From Patescibacteria group bacterium (GTDB lineage: Bacteria; Patescibacteria; Paceibacteria; UBA9973; UBA2103): a DNA stretch of 31,681 nucleotides. Every line of letters begins with the position of its first letter. Position 1 is the stretch's first letter. The position numbers and the translations under genes were made by a program. The notes below the pieces were generated by a model. That model was not told where the DNA came from. It ran no database searches and worked only from the letters and a program-made list of their open reading frames with translations. This document shows positions 14,863 to 23,848 of the stretch, piece after piece. The stretch is taken from NCBI GenBank assembly GCA_018968865.1, contig JAGWZP010000003.1, positions 1-31,681 of the forward strand, in the 5' to 3' direction.

Positions 14863-16748
14863 AGATTTATCGTATATCAATCGCGTATCTATTGTTCTTG
14901 ATCGTAATCTCAGGGTCTTTTTGGATTCCACAGTACACCGAAGCATGCAGCCCCGGGACACCTTGTGTCATAAGCGACACTTCTGTCACCAGCATCAAAA
15001 CTGCAGTCGAGAGTACCATCAGTGCCATCAAGAATACGCTCGTTGAGGTGCACGCCGCCACGAGCGCCGCCGCGGATTATGCGCAGTGGACCAACACATT
15101 CATTCTGCAACCGCTCGCCTTCGTCCTCTCGGGGAATCTGATGAAGACGCTCACGGCGAGCGTCATCGGGTTCGTGATCGGGAAGGCCAACGGCACGGGC
15201 GTGCCGCAATTTGCGACGGACGTGATGGCGTCGCTCCAGACCGTGAGCGATTCGCAGGCGCTCGCGTACCTGAACCAGTTCGGCAGGAACTCGAATTCGC
15301 CGTTCGCGTATTCGATCGCCTCATCTTTGCGCGTCAATTACCTCCAAAAAACGAGTCTCGCCGGGTTCTGGGCCGCTAACCAGAGCACGCTCTCCCGCTA
15401 CTCGCCGAACGTGAACAGCTTCCTCGCCGGGAACTGGTCGCAGGGCGGCGTCGCCGCATGGTTCGCGCTCACCACCCAGACAGAGAACAATCCCTACACG
15501 CTGTACCAGACCTCGGACAGCCAAATGTCGACCCTCGTCGGCTCGGGAGTCGGGGGCGCGACCGGCGCGCGCGTCGCCCAGCTCGGTTGGGGGCAAGGGT
15601 TTATGTCGTGGTGCGGTTCAACTGACGCCGCCGACCAGACTCAAAATTCTGCTGCGACCGCGTATCAGCAGTGCCAGGCAAGCGGTAAGAGCGGAGATGA
15701 ATGTCAAGCAGTGTTTGATGCCGCCGGCGGGACGATGCCTTCCGGAGGAGGTGTTAATCCCGGCGACCCATGCACCAATAAAGACGGCACGCCGGGCGTC
15801 ATCAAAACGCCGGGCTCCACCATCAAAGCGACCTTGGACAAAGTGCTTGGCGGCCAACAGGACCAGCTAGTCCGTATGGGAAATATTGGTCCACAAATAA
15901 ATCAGATATTGGGGAATATCGCGACCGTGCTCCAGACGGTGCAGTTTGCTTCGCAAATTCTCGGCGGCTCCGACTCGGGCGGCCTCTTCGGCGTCGCCCA
16001 AACGTCCGGTTCGAACTCGACGTCCCAGCTCATGCAGTACCAGAACACGTCGGGCGCGCTGGGCGTAACGAACTCCTCGATTTATCAGGATGCCGCGTCG
16101 CTTCCGGTGTCCGGCTCCACCATGCTGAATCAGATCGCGCAGTATCAGTCCGCATGGAACGCTATCGGCGCATCGGCGAGTGCCGCCTCGACGAGTGCAC
16201 AATCGCTCGCGAGCGCGTGCGCCGCCGCCGCCGATGCTTCCGCGCAGGCCCAGCTTAACGCGAACGCGGCAAATGACGGCTTCTATAATCCGAACCCCAC
16301 TCAGCAAAATCTGAGCACGGTGCATTCGGTCTTCATCGACGCCGCGCGCGCGCAGGCGGCGGCGGCGCAGACCGCGCTTGCAACTGAAATCGCGCCGGTG
16401 CTTGCCCAAGCCGCCGCCGCCGCCGCGGTCGTCGCCAGCTCAACGGCGCAGGTCCAGCAATTGCAGAGCAATCTCACGTCGGGCGCTGATACGACAGGAA
16501 GCACGTATTCCGCCGGCATCCAGGCGCTCCAGACGATGCCGCCGACCATGAGCGATGTCGCGAATGCCCAGCAAGATTCACAGGCATTCAACGGTGCAAC
16601 GGCGAGTCCGGACGGCTCACTCACCGTCTCGGGCGGCTCGACGGTTGACCGGATGAGTCTCATCAGTACGAATGCGGCGGCGCTCAAGACGACGGTGTGC
16701 AATCCGAACTCATCCTTGTATGTGACCCAGACGTTCTCCGGCGGATGA
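14859..16748 (+). CDS. Large secreted Ala/Ser-rich protein of the VirB6-like cluster
   Basis: 629 residues. A signal peptide at about 1-29 is followed by a Cys-containing segment (ACSPGTPC). A hydrophobic helix at about 90-110 (FVLSGNLMKTLTASVIGFVIG) is amphipathic enough to be membrane-associated. The region 240-290 holds cysteines (SWCGS, YQQCQ, DECQ, DPCTN) that could form disulfides. From about 320 on, long helical stretches rich in Ala, Ser and Gln (QINQILGNIATVLQTVQFA and later) suggest coiled coils. I do not recognise a named family; position and composition suggest a VirB5/TrbJ-like or minor-pilin-like partner of the channel protein downstream. It overlaps the upstream gene (ATGA) and stops 1 bp before the downstream one. 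Confidence 0.65.
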   Translation: MKIYRISIAYLLFLIVISGSFWIPQYTEACSPGTPCVISDTSVTSIKTAVESTISAIKNTLVEVHAATSAAADYAQWTNTFILQPLAFVLSGNLMKTLTASVIGFVIGKANGTGVPQFATDVMASLQTVSDSQALAYLNQFGRNSNSPFAYSIASSLRVNYLQKTSLAGFWAANQSTLSRYSPNVNSFLAGNWSQGGVAAWFALTTQTENNPYTLYQTSDSQMSTLVGSGVGGATGARVAQLGWGQGFMSWCGSTDAADQTQNSAATAYQQCQASGKSGDECQAVFDAAGGTMPSGGGVNPGDPCTNKDGTPGVIKTPGSTIKATLDKVLGGQQDQLVRMGNIGPQINQILGNIATVLQTVQFASQILGGSDSGGLFGVAQTSGSNSTSQLMQYQNTSGALGVTNSSIYQDAASLPVSGSTMLNQIAQYQSAWNAIGASASAASTSAQSLASACAAAADASAQAQLNANAANDGFYNPNPTQQNLSTVHSVFIDAARAQAAAAQTALATEIAPVLAQAAAAAAVVASSTAQVQQLQSNLTSGADTTGSTYSAGIQALQTMPPTMSDVANAQQDSQAFNGATASPDGSLTVSGGSTVDRMSLISTNAAALKTTVCNPNSSLYVTQTFSGG

Positions 16749-16749
16749 T

Positions 16750-18879
16750 ATGAGGACATTTCTCTCAACATCAGGCATCGTCCTCGCGCTCGTCATAAGC
16801 GCGATGGGCGCAGCGCCCATCGCGCATGCGCAGAATCCTCCCGCATATGACTACTCTACAAGCGAACTCGGTACTCCCGCCCAGCAGGCCCAGCAAGCCG
16901 CCAATGAACTCACTCCTGCACAGCAGGCAGCGCAGCCCGCCGCTCTCACCTCCGAACAGTCGCAAGCGGTCGCCGATCAGGCCGCCGCGAAGACCGCCAC
17001 TGAACTGCCGGCATCGCCCGAGATGGACAGCGCTCTCGCCAAAGTCATGAATTGGATCATGAGTCTCTTCGCCTGGCTCCTCGGCATTGCGATGATTACG
17101 CTTAACTATTCGGTGTACTACTTCGTTATCAAGATGGGGGATTATGTGCACGGCCTTGCCGCCGTCGGCGTGACCTGGCGCATCCTGCGCGACGTCGCGA
17201 ATATCATGTTCATATTCGGCTTCCTCGGCGCGGGCATCGCGACGATACTCAATGTCGATCAATACGGGTGGAAGACAAAGATGATCCCGATGCTCCTTGT
17301 CGGTGCCATCTTCCTCAACTTCTCGCTCTTCATCACTGAAGCGATGATCGACGGTACGAATCTCTTCGCGACGCAGTTTTATACCCAGATTAACGGCGGC
17401 AACACTCCGACAGCGGACACCCTCTTGGATCAAGGAATTTCAGGCAAGCTGATGCAGCAGCTGGGACTCCAGACTATCTACGGCAACGTACGAAACGACC
17501 CAACCTTGGTGAAGGCTTCGAAATCGGTGTTTGTCGCTTTCATGAGCATCATTCTCTTCATCGTGGCGGCATTCGTGATGTTCTCGCTCGCCTTCATACT
17601 CGTCGCGCGCTTCGTGGCCCTTATCTTTTTCATTATTCTCTGTCCCGTCGGTTTCATGGGGCTCGCACTGCCAACGATGCAGTACCGGGCGAAACAGTGG
17701 TGGAGCAACTTTCTCGACCAAATCATCACCGCGCCGGTCTTGCTCCTCCTGCTCTATGTGGCGCTCGCCGTTATTACCGATGCACAATTCCTCGCTTTCG
17801 GCGGTACTCCCGATTGGACGGGAACGGTTTCATCTGTCTCCTCAGGCGGGGGTAATTATACGGGCTTTGCGGGCATACTGCTCTCCTTCCTCGTCGCGAT
17901 GGGGCTTCTCTTGACGGTTGTCATTAAAGCGAAAAGCATGTCCGCCTTCGGCGCGAAGCAGGCATCTGCGCTTGCCGGCAAACTCTCCTTCGGTCTCACG
18001 GCTGCGGGCATGCGAACGACAGCCGGATGGGGATTAAACTCCGCCGCCCAACGATTTCGTTCAAGCAAGTATGCTCGCGTCCCGGTTCTCGGCCGTTCTG
18101 TCGCCGGCATACTCGACCGCGGTGCGAAAGCGAGTTTCGACGTGCGCGGCGTCGCAATGGGCGGTGGCCTGAAAGGCATTGGCGTTGAAGCGGGGAAGGC
18201 GCGGGAGGGTGGATACCGAAAGCAAATGGAAGAAGCAATCAAAGGCCGCGAGGAACATGCGAAGACACTGACACAAACGACCGAAGAGAAAGAGATGCAA
18301 AAAACCGAAGAAGAGAGCAAGAAGATGATGGAGCAGAGAGTAAAGGATATCGAAGCCCAGAACGACAGCGAGATGCGAAATCTTCTCAACAGACACAACG
18401 TCGATCAGAAACCGTTTAACGATAAGGTCGACGCCGCGCGGAAGGCGCTTGACGTGGCAAAGACCGGAGGGAATCAGCAAAAAATCGCCGCTGCACAGCT
18501 TGCATTCAACAATACGCTCCTCGACAGCCAGAAGAATCGGGAAGAACAAAACAAAGAACGGGAAGCGTTAAAGAAAGTCCATGATCAATTGGTCAAAGTT
18601 CAGAAGGAAGAAGTAGAAGCGCGGCAAAGAGAGGTCGATAAACTGAAGCGAGCACCACAGGAAGGGTATGCCAAAGGTCTTGAGTGGGGCCCTGGAAAAA
18701 TTTCCTATAGAAATACGAAAGCGGCAGAAAATATCAGGAAGGCCGCCGGTAAGTCGAAAGAGGAAAAAGACGTTGATACGCTCATGGATCTTCTCAAGAA
18801 GACCGCGGAGAAAACGGCAACGCCCGCGGCAGGCGCTGCTCCTGCCGCTTCGCCCGCAGGCGGGGCTCCGAAACCGTAA
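16750..18879 (+). CDS. VirB6/TrbL-like polytopic membrane protein with coiled-coil tail
   Basis: 709 residues. A cleavable signal peptide at 1-27 (ending AHA) is followed by a Gln/Ala/Pro-rich linker (28-95). About seven TM helices follow, near 100-126, 150-170, 178-200, 258-285, 286-308, 325-345 and 372-394. The block LPTMQYRAKQWWSNFLDQII (309-328) between helices resembles the conserved Trp-containing stretch of VirB6/TrbL channel proteins of type IV secretion systems. Residues about 400-490 are Gly/Arg-rich, and 490-680 is a highly charged Glu/Lys/Gln coiled coil, ending in an Ala/Pro tail. In CPR such genes sit in type IV secretion or pilus loci; no VirB4 or VirD4 ATPase is visible here. 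Confidence 0.75.
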   Translation: MRTFLSTSGIVLALVISAMGAAPIAHAQNPPAYDYSTSELGTPAQQAQQAANELTPAQQAAQPAALTSEQSQAVADQAAAKTATELPASPEMDSALAKVMNWIMSLFAWLLGIAMITLNYSVYYFVIKMGDYVHGLAAVGVTWRILRDVANIMFIFGFLGAGIATILNVDQYGWKTKMIPMLLVGAIFLNFSLFITEAMIDGTNLFATQFYTQINGGNTPTADTLLDQGISGKLMQQLGLQTIYGNVRNDPTLVKASKSVFVAFMSIILFIVAAFVMFSLAFILVARFVALIFFIILCPVGFMGLALPTMQYRAKQWWSNFLDQIITAPVLLLLLYVALAVITDAQFLAFGGTPDWTGTVSSVSSGGGNYTGFAGILLSFLVAMGLLLTVVIKAKSMSAFGAKQASALAGKLSFGLTAAGMRTTAGWGLNSAAQRFRSSKYARVPVLGRSVAGILDRGAKASFDVRGVAMGGGLKGIGVEAGKAREGGYRKQMEEAIKGREEHAKTLTQTTEEKEMQKTEEESKKMMEQRVKDIEAQNDSEMRNLLNRHNVDQKPFNDKVDAARKALDVAKTGGNQQKIAAAQLAFNNTLLDSQKNREEQNKEREALKKVHDQLVKVQKEEVEARQREVDKLKRAPQEGYAKGLEWGPGKISYRNTKAAENIRKAAGKSKEEKDVDTLMDLLKKTAEKTATPAAGAAPAASPAGGAPKP

Positions 18880-18889
18880 TTGATAGCAT

Positions 18890-19708
18890 ATGGATACACC
18901 TCCCAACTCAACGCTCGAGGACGATATCAAACAGCTTCTTACCGAAGTGCCGCCGCCTATTCGCACGTTCTTTGCGAGCGGCAAGGTAGAAATGGCCGCG
19001 AAGAATCTGATGCAGAAGAATCGGCTCCACATCGACCAGGGAGCGGTCGTCGAGCGCGAAATTATTTTGCTCCTGCTTGGTCTGAAAGATCCTGCCGAGT
19101 TTAATAAAGCGCTCGCCGAAGAGGCGAAACTCAACCAAGAGACTATCACTAGCATCGTGCGGGATGTAAATGACCAGATATTTGTGCCGCTTCGCGAACA
19201 GATGATGAAGAGCGGAACAGGGAACGCTCCGCAACCGAGTACACCACAGCCGCCGAAAGCCGCGGTTCCGTCTGCGATTCCGCGCCCGCCGGGTAATACA
19301 CCGCGCCCGCCCATGGTCCCTGGCGCCGGCGGGCAGCCGCAGAGGTTCATGCATTTGGAGAATAAGATTCCTCTCCCGCCGCGCCCGGCGGGGCAGAGCG
19401 GCGTGGCCGCCATACATCACGCGCCGCTTACGCCCCCGAAGCCGCTCGAGAACAGCAAGCTTCTCGAGGACCACGAGGAGCCGCATATCGAATTTCATAA
19501 AGCCCCAACTCCTCCGATACAGCCCGCCCCGCGAGTGAACGCACCGCCGCCGAATCTTCCCGGCGCCATGCCTCCTCGCGTTACCTCGGAGGTTCGACCT
19601 TCGCCCACAATTCCCAAGGTCGAACCTCCGGCCCCGCCCAAGCCGAGCGCTCCGCTCGCACCGAACCGTCCTTACTCCGTCGACCCGTACCGCGAGCCGA
19701 TAGAATAA
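18890..19708 (+). CDS. Proline-rich protein, unknown function
   Basis: 272 residues, no signal peptide or TM segment. Residues 1-110 look like a helical folded domain ([41 protein letters not shown]). From about 110 to the end the chain is Pro/Ala-rich and probably disordered. The N-terminal part resembles small helical modules found next to VirB6-like genes in Parcubacteria (my recollection). Being cytoplasmic and directly after the coiled-coil tail gene (10 bp gap), it may bind that tail. Last gene of the cluster before the rpsL promoter. Confidence 0.6.
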   Translation: MDTPPNSTLEDDIKQLLTEVPPPIRTFFASGKVEMAAKNLMQKNRLHIDQGAVVEREIILLLLGLKDPAEFNKALAEEAKLNQETITSIVRDVNDQIFVPLREQMMKSGTGNAPQPSTPQPPKAAVPSAIPRPPGNTPRPPMVPGAGGQPQRFMHLENKIPLPPRPAGQSGVAAIHHAPLTPPKPLENSKLLEDHEEPHIEFHKAPTPPIQPAPRVNAPPPNLPGAMPPRVTSEVRPSPTIPKVEPPAPPKPSAPLAPNRPYSVDPYREPIE

Positions 19709-19717
19709 CCGCCGCGT

Positions 19718-19746
19718 TTGCATTTAACGCACTATTCCTTTATATT
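19718..19746 (+). promoter_or_regulatory. Promoter of the rpsL-rpsG operon
   Basis: TTGCAT (19718-19723), a 17-bp spacer, and TATATT (19741-19746). Transcription should start near 19753, leaving a leader of about 100 nt. Confidence 0.6.
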
Positions 19747-19752
19747 GACTTC

Positions 19753-19854
19753 GACCCGTTCGGGTCTTCATTTTTCTACTACCAAGCGAACCGAGCGAAG
19801 AATGTATGTCCGCATACATTCTTCCGAGGTAAGCGCGGGGAGAAAGCTTACTTT
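19753..19854 (+). promoter_or_regulatory. Structured leader of rpsL
   Basis: Three hairpins in a row. GACCC-GTTC-GGGTC (19753-19766) is followed by a T-rich run and lies at the predicted 5' end. GAAGAATGTATG (19797-19808) pairs perfectly with CATACATTCTTC (19813-19824). GTAAGC (19829-19834) pairs with GCTTAC (19846-19851), presenting GGGGAG, the only Shine-Dalgarno-like sequence, in its loop three bases before the ATG-proximal stem ends. This suggests translational or antitermination control. Confidence 0.6.
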
Positions 19855-20268
19855 ATGGCCACTATCAATCAGCTGTCCAAGCGGGGACGCAAGAACAAAT
19901 CGTCGAAGACGAGCGTGCCTGCCTTGGCCCGCGGTTTTAATGCACTCAAGAATCGTCCGACCTTTTATCCGTCGCCGTTCAAGCGCGGCGTCTGCACCAA
20001 GGTGACCACGAAGACGCCGAGGAAGCCGAATTCCGCCATCCGCAAGATCGCCCGCGTCCGCCTCACGAACGGGATGGAAGTCACGGCCTACATCCCGGGC
20101 GAGGGGCACAACCTGCAGGAACACTCGGTGGTGATGCTCCGCGGCGGCCGCGTGAAGGATATCGGCGTCCAGTACACCATCGTGCGCGGCAAGCTCGACA
20201 CCGCTGGCCTCGAGAAGCGCCGCACCTCCCGCTCGCGCTACGGCGCGAAGCGCCCGAGCGCAAAATAG
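19855..20268 (+). CDS. rpsL: 30S ribosomal protein S12
   Basis: Decoding-centre protein; 137 residues. Signatures [23 protein letters not shown] and RGGRVKDIG are intact. After SVPAL there is an extra segment ([15 protein letters not shown]) compared with E. coli, corresponding to the longer loop found in Firmicutes-type S12. The C-terminus [12 protein letters not shown] is normal. First gene of the str operon; rpsG starts 1 bp after its stop. Confidence 0.97.
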   Translation: MATINQLSKRGRKNKSSKTSVPALARGFNALKNRPTFYPSPFKRGVCTKVTTKTPRKPNSAIRKIARVRLTNGMEVTAYIPGEGHNLQEHSVVMLRGGRVKDIGVQYTIVRGKLDTAGLEKRRTSRSRYGAKRPSAK

Positions 20269-20269
20269 T

Positions 20270-20734
20270 ATGCGCCGACCCCTTAAGAAGAAGCGCACGT
20301 GGCGTCCCGACCTCAAATACGGTTCGGAGACGGTGACTCGTTTTATCAATACGGTGATGTGGAGCGGGAAGAAGGACACCGCGCGCGCGGTGGTGTATGA
20401 CGCACTCGCTGAAATAGAGAAGAGCGGTGCGAATCCGCTGGAGACCTTTGAGTCGGCGCTCCGCAACGTCTCCCCGCTCATGGAAGTGCGAAGCCGCCGC
20501 GTCGGCGGTGCGAACTACCAGGTGCCGCGCGAAGTTCCGCAGAACCGCCGCCTCGCGCTCTCGTTCCGCTGGCTCATCAATGCCGCTCGCGCGAAGAAAG
20601 GGAAGCCGATGGCGGAGAAGCTCGCCGCCGAGCTCCTGCTCGCCGCGAAGAATGAAGGCGACGCTATCAAGAAGAAGGACGAGATGCACCGCATGGCGGA
20701 TGCGAACAAGGCCTTCGCGCATTTTGCGTGGTAA
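20270..20734 (+). CDS. rpsG: 30S ribosomal protein S7
   Basis: Assembly-initiating protein of the 30S head; 154 residues. Diagnostic segments are MEVRSRRVGGANYQVPREV, ALSFRWLINAAR, MAEKLAAELL and DEMHRMADANKAFAHFAW at the end. Translationally close to rpsL. In most bacteria fusA follows directly; here an 843-bp insertion with its own gene intervenes. After the stop, GACAAA..TTTGTC at about 20773-20799 forms a possible hairpin. Confidence 0.97.
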   Translation: MRRPLKKKRTWRPDLKYGSETVTRFINTVMWSGKKDTARAVVYDALAEIEKSGANPLETFESALRNVSPLMEVRSRRVGGANYQVPREVPQNRRLALSFRWLINAARAKKGKPMAEKLAAELLLAAKNEGDAIKKKDEMHRMADANKAFAHFAW

Positions 20735-20821
20735 GACCGCAGAGCCGGTCTTCCTCCCTGCGCTTGCTTCGGACAAATATGTGCAGACACACGTTTGTCA
20801 CTCAGCTCGCTTGGTAGTAAT

Positions 20822-20867
20822 TTGCGTCTTTTCATAAAAAGCATAGAGTAGCCCCGGGTTGTCCGGG
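20822..20867 (+). promoter_or_regulatory. Promoter and attenuator-like hairpin of the orphan gene
   Basis: TTGCGT (20822-20827), 16 bp, TAGAGT (20844-20849). Then CCCGG-GTTGT-CCGGG (20853-20867) followed by ACTTTTCG, a hairpin placed between the promoter and the gene. The palindrome TCGATATCGA follows at 20887-20896. Confidence 0.45.
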
Positions 20868-20920
20868 ACTTTTCGTTTCCGGTCTGTCGATATCGATGGT
20901 CTTTTTGCAAGGAGAATCAT

Positions 20921-21460
20921 ATGAAAAGTACAGCGCAAGATGCCAGGAATCTCCTGGCGAAATTGATCGGAGAGGAGGGACCCGCGACAGTTCTCTTTAT
21001 CGAATTTGCGGCGAGGTACGGGCTTCCCATCAAGGATGGCGAAGTCCCGCTCTCCACCGAGCTCAATGTCATGCTCCAGAAGTGGCGGGTGCATCTGCTC
21101 GACGTCACCAAAGCGGGATTCGCCGGTGCCATCGGCTTCCAGAGATTGAGCGGGAAAGTCGCCTGTTTCGGCGTTTGGCCGAGCGCACCGTGGGGAGCGA
21201 GGGAGGGTTACATCAGCGTGGGCGACAGTTTCCCGCTCATCGAGGTGCTGTCAGGAGCTTTTTCGCAAAGCATCAATAGCCGCACGGAGGTCCTTTCCAC
21301 GAAGATACGGTTCGATCGTGATGATCGCGAGTGTCGGACGATGCGCGATGAGGCGGTCTGGTCGATGGTGTGTGAAGCGATTACACGCGCCAACGAGCTC
21401 GGCAGGCAGTTCGAACGCCTTGAGTGCGACTACACTGATCTACTTCCTGCCAAGGGATGA
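20921..21460 (+). CDS. Orphan protein inserted between rpsG and fusA
   Basis: 179 residues, family not recognised. It has no signal peptide or TM segment. The N-terminus is helical (AQDARNLLAKLIGEE); the middle has a Gly/aromatic-rich stretch (AGFAGAIGFQRLSG, FGVWPSAPWGAREGY); the C-terminus is helical and charged. It has a strong Shine-Dalgarno, AAGGAG, 6 nt before the ATG, unlike most genes here. It carries its own promoter and terminator, so it looks like an independent cassette placed inside the str operon. It could be an accessory or selfish gene, or a lineage-specific factor. Confidence 0.65.
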   Translation: MKSTAQDARNLLAKLIGEEGPATVLFIEFAARYGLPIKDGEVPLSTELNVMLQKWRVHLLDVTKAGFAGAIGFQRLSGKVACFGVWPSAPWGAREGYISVGDSFPLIEVLSGAFSQSINSRTEVLSTKIRFDRDDRECRTMRDEAVWSMVCEAITRANELGRQFERLECDYTDLLPAKG

Positions 21461-21483
21461 CAAAGGCACGTATGTTCGGTACT

Positions 21484-21517
21484 GCCCGGTGGCCATGTGT
21501 CACCGGGCTTTGCTTTT
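21484..21517 (+). terminator. Terminator after the orphan gene
   Basis: GCCCGGTG (21484-21491) pairs with CACCGGGC (21501-21508), followed by TTTGCTTTT. Confidence 0.75.
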
Positions 21518-21540
21518 CCGCAGGTTTCCGCTACTATAAA
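21510..21540 (+). promoter_or_regulatory. Candidate fusA promoter
   Basis: TTGCTT (21510-21515) with TACTAT (21532-21537, 16-bp spacer) or TATAAA (21535-21540, 19-bp spacer). It overlaps the T-run of the preceding terminator and leaves a short leader before ATG 21577. Confidence 0.4.
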
Positions 21541-21576
21541 CCCAACGCCTCGGCGCCTTTATTTTTTACCTAATTT

Positions 21577-23724
21577 ATGAACCGCGATTACCCATTGGAG
21601 AAAGTTCGCAATTTCGGCATCATCGCGCACATCGATGCGGGGAAGACGACCGCGAGCGAGCGCATTCTTTTCTATACGGGTAGCCAGCACAAGATCGGCG
21701 AGGTGCACGAAGGCGAGACGACCACCGACTGGATGGAGCAGGAGCGCGAGCGCGGCATCACCATCACCGCGGCCGCCATCACCTGCTTCTGGACGAAGAC
21801 CGGCGAGAAGGACAAGAAGGACACCGCGAAGAAATTCCGTTTCAATATCATCGACACCCCCGGACACATCGACTTCACCGCCGAGGTGAAGCGCTCGATG
21901 CGCGTCTTGGACGGCGCCATCGTCGTCTTCGACGGCGTCGCGGGCGTGGAACCGCAGTCCGAAACGAACTGGCGCTATGCCGACGAGGCCGCAGTGCCGC
22001 GCGTCTGCTTCATCAACAAGCTCGACCGCACGGGCGCATCGTTCGAACGTTCCTATGCAAGCATCCTCGACCGGCTCTCACCGAAGGCCATTCGCATGCA
22101 AATCCCCATCGGTGAAGAAGGACAGCATGAGGGTGTTGTTGACCTCCTGACTATGAAGGGATACACCTTCGGCGGCAATATGGGCGAGGAGGTTATTGAA
22201 GGCGACATCCCCGCGAACCTTGTGGAGGACGCAAAGAAGTATCGCGCCGAGCTCATCGAACGCATCGTGGAGAATGATGACGCAGCCATGCAGTCATATC
22301 TCGACGGCAAAGAACCTCCGCTCGAAGAATTGAAAGCGATTTTGCGCAAGGCCGTCATGGCGAATGAAGTCTTTCCGGTCTACACCGGCTCCGCCCTCAA
22401 GAATAAAGGCGTTCAGCTCGTGCTCGATGCCGTCGTGGATTATCTCCCGTCGCCCTTGGACCTCAAGCCGGTTACCGGCATCAACCCGAAGACCAATGAG
22501 CCGATCGAGCGCCACGCCTCCGACGACGAGCCGTTCTGCGCGCTCGCCTTCAAGCTCCAGACCGACCCGTTCGTCGGCGCGCTGACGTTCTTCCGCGTGT
22601 ATTCGGGCACGCTCACGGCCGGTTCGTATATTTATAATTCCACCACCGGAAGCAAGGAGCGCATCAGCCGCATCGTCCGGCTCCAAGCCGACAAGCGCGA
22701 AGAGGTCGCGCAGGTGTTTACCGGCGAGATCGCCGCCGCGGTGGGGCTCAAAGATACCAAGACCTCGCACACGCTCTGCGACGAGGCGAATCCTATCGTG
22801 CTGGAGGAGATCAAATTCCCGGAACCGGTGGTATCGTTGCGCATTGAGCCGAAAACGAAGGCCGACCAAGAGAAGATGGGCGTCGCACTCCGCAAACTCT
22901 CGGACGAAGACCCGACGTTCCGCATCAAGACCGACGAAGAGACGAATGAGACCATCATTTCCGGCATGGGCGAACTCCACTTGGAAATTCTCGTGGACCG
23001 CATGAAGCGCGAGTTCAATGTCGTCGCGGATGTGGGCAAGCCGCAGGTGGCGTACCGCGAGACGATTCTCGGCAGCGCAGAGGCGGAAGGGAAGTACATC
23101 AAGCAGACCGGCGGTCGCGGCCAGTACGGCCATGTGAAAATCAAGATGAAGAAGATGGAGCCGGTGGACCCGGAGAAGAAGGTGTCCAAGAACGTCACGC
23201 GCGAAGACCATTTTGAGTTCATCAATAACATCAAGGGCGGCGTCGTGCCGCAGGAATTCATCGCGCCGGTGGAGAAGGGTCTGCGCGAAGCGATGGCGCG
23301 CGGCTTCCTCGCCGGCTTCCCGATGGTGGACATCTCGGTAGACCTCTACGACGGCAGCTACCACGACGTGGACTCCTCCGAAATCGCGTTCAAAATCGCC
23401 GCGTCCATGGCGTTCCAGGAAGCCGCCGCCAAAGCGAAGGCTGTCATCCTGGAGCCGATCATGCGCGTGGAAGTCATCGTGCCGGACCAGTTCATGGGCG
23501 ACATCACCGGCAACCTCTCGGGAAAGCGCGGGCAGATAGAGGGCATGGAAGAGCGCGGCATGAACAAAGTCGTGCACGCGAAGGTGCCGCTCTCCGAAAT
23601 GTTCGGCTACACCACCACGCTCCGCTCCATGACCGAAGGCCGCGGAAGTATGACGATGGAATTCGATCACTACGACACCGTCCCGAATAACGTTGCGACC
23701 GACATCATCGCCTCGCGCAAGTAA
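21577..23724 (+). CDS. fusA: Elongation factor G
   Basis: Translocation GTPase; 715 residues, complete five-domain length. GTPase motifs: AHIDAGKT (17-24), the switch region RGITIT, DTPGHIDF and NKLDR. Later domains show GMGELHLEILVDRM, GGRGQYGHV and SGKRGQIEGME. The C-terminus SMTMEFDHYD..DIIASRK is repeated, in diverged form, as a stranded fragment 0.8 kb downstream. The standard neighbour tuf lies 1.76 kb further on, after an insertion. Confidence 0.97.
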   Translation: MNRDYPLEKVRNFGIIAHIDAGKTTASERILFYTGSQHKIGEVHEGETTTDWMEQERERGITITAAAITCFWTKTGEKDKKDTAKKFRFNIIDTPGHIDFTAEVKRSMRVLDGAIVVFDGVAGVEPQSETNWRYADEAAVPRVCFINKLDRTGASFERSYASILDRLSPKAIRMQIPIGEEGQHEGVVDLLTMKGYTFGGNMGEEVIEGDIPANLVEDAKKYRAELIERIVENDDAAMQSYLDGKEPPLEELKAILRKAVMANEVFPVYTGSALKNKGVQLVLDAVVDYLPSPLDLKPVTGINPKTNEPIERHASDDEPFCALAFKLQTDPFVGALTFFRVYSGTLTAGSYIYNSTTGSKERISRIVRLQADKREEVAQVFTGEIAAAVGLKDTKTSHTLCDEANPIVLEEIKFPEPVVSLRIEPKTKADQEKMGVALRKLSDEDPTFRIKTDEETNETIISGMGELHLEILVDRMKREFNVVADVGKPQVAYRETILGSAEAEGKYIKQTGGRGQYGHVKIKMKKMEPVDPEKKVSKNVTREDHFEFINNIKGGVVPQEFIAPVEKGLREAMARGFLAGFPMVDISVDLYDGSYHDVDSSEIAFKIAASMAFQEAAAKAKAVILEPIMRVEVIVPDQFMGDITGNLSGKRGQIEGMEERGMNKVVHAKVPLSEMFGYTTTLRSMTEGRGSMTMEFDHYDTVPNNVATDIIASRK

Positions 23725-23747
23725 CTCGCGCAATTTGATAGGCAAAC

Positions 23748-23776
23748 GGCCGCCATCCGTGGTGGCCCTGTCTTTT
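23748..23776 (+). terminator. Terminator after fusA
   Basis: GGCCGCCA (23748-23755) pairs with TGGTGGCC (23760-23767, one G-T pair) around TCCG, followed by CTGTCTTTT. Confidence 0.7.
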
Positions 23777-23808
23777 ACCCGTGCTCCTTTCCTTCCTGAT
23801 TATCATAG

Positions 23809-23848
23809 ATGTTCCCTAAATAACACGGCCGTGTATAATAAGGAACAT
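23809..23848. repeat. 40-bp near-palindrome over the PaaX/Cas2-like promoter
   Basis: Outer arms ATGTTCC (23809-23815) and GGAACAT (23842-23848), centre ACACGGCCGTGT (23823-23834, perfect). Fifteen of 20 positions pair across the dyad. It covers the -10 box TATAAT (23834-23839) and the start codon, so a protein bound here would block expression. A related palindrome lies after the gene. Confidence 0.7.

Noticed and set aside
22294..23745. Minus-strand open frame of 483 codons opposite fusA
   Set aside because: Antisense artefact; His/Asp/Arg-rich composition mirrors the codons of EF-G.
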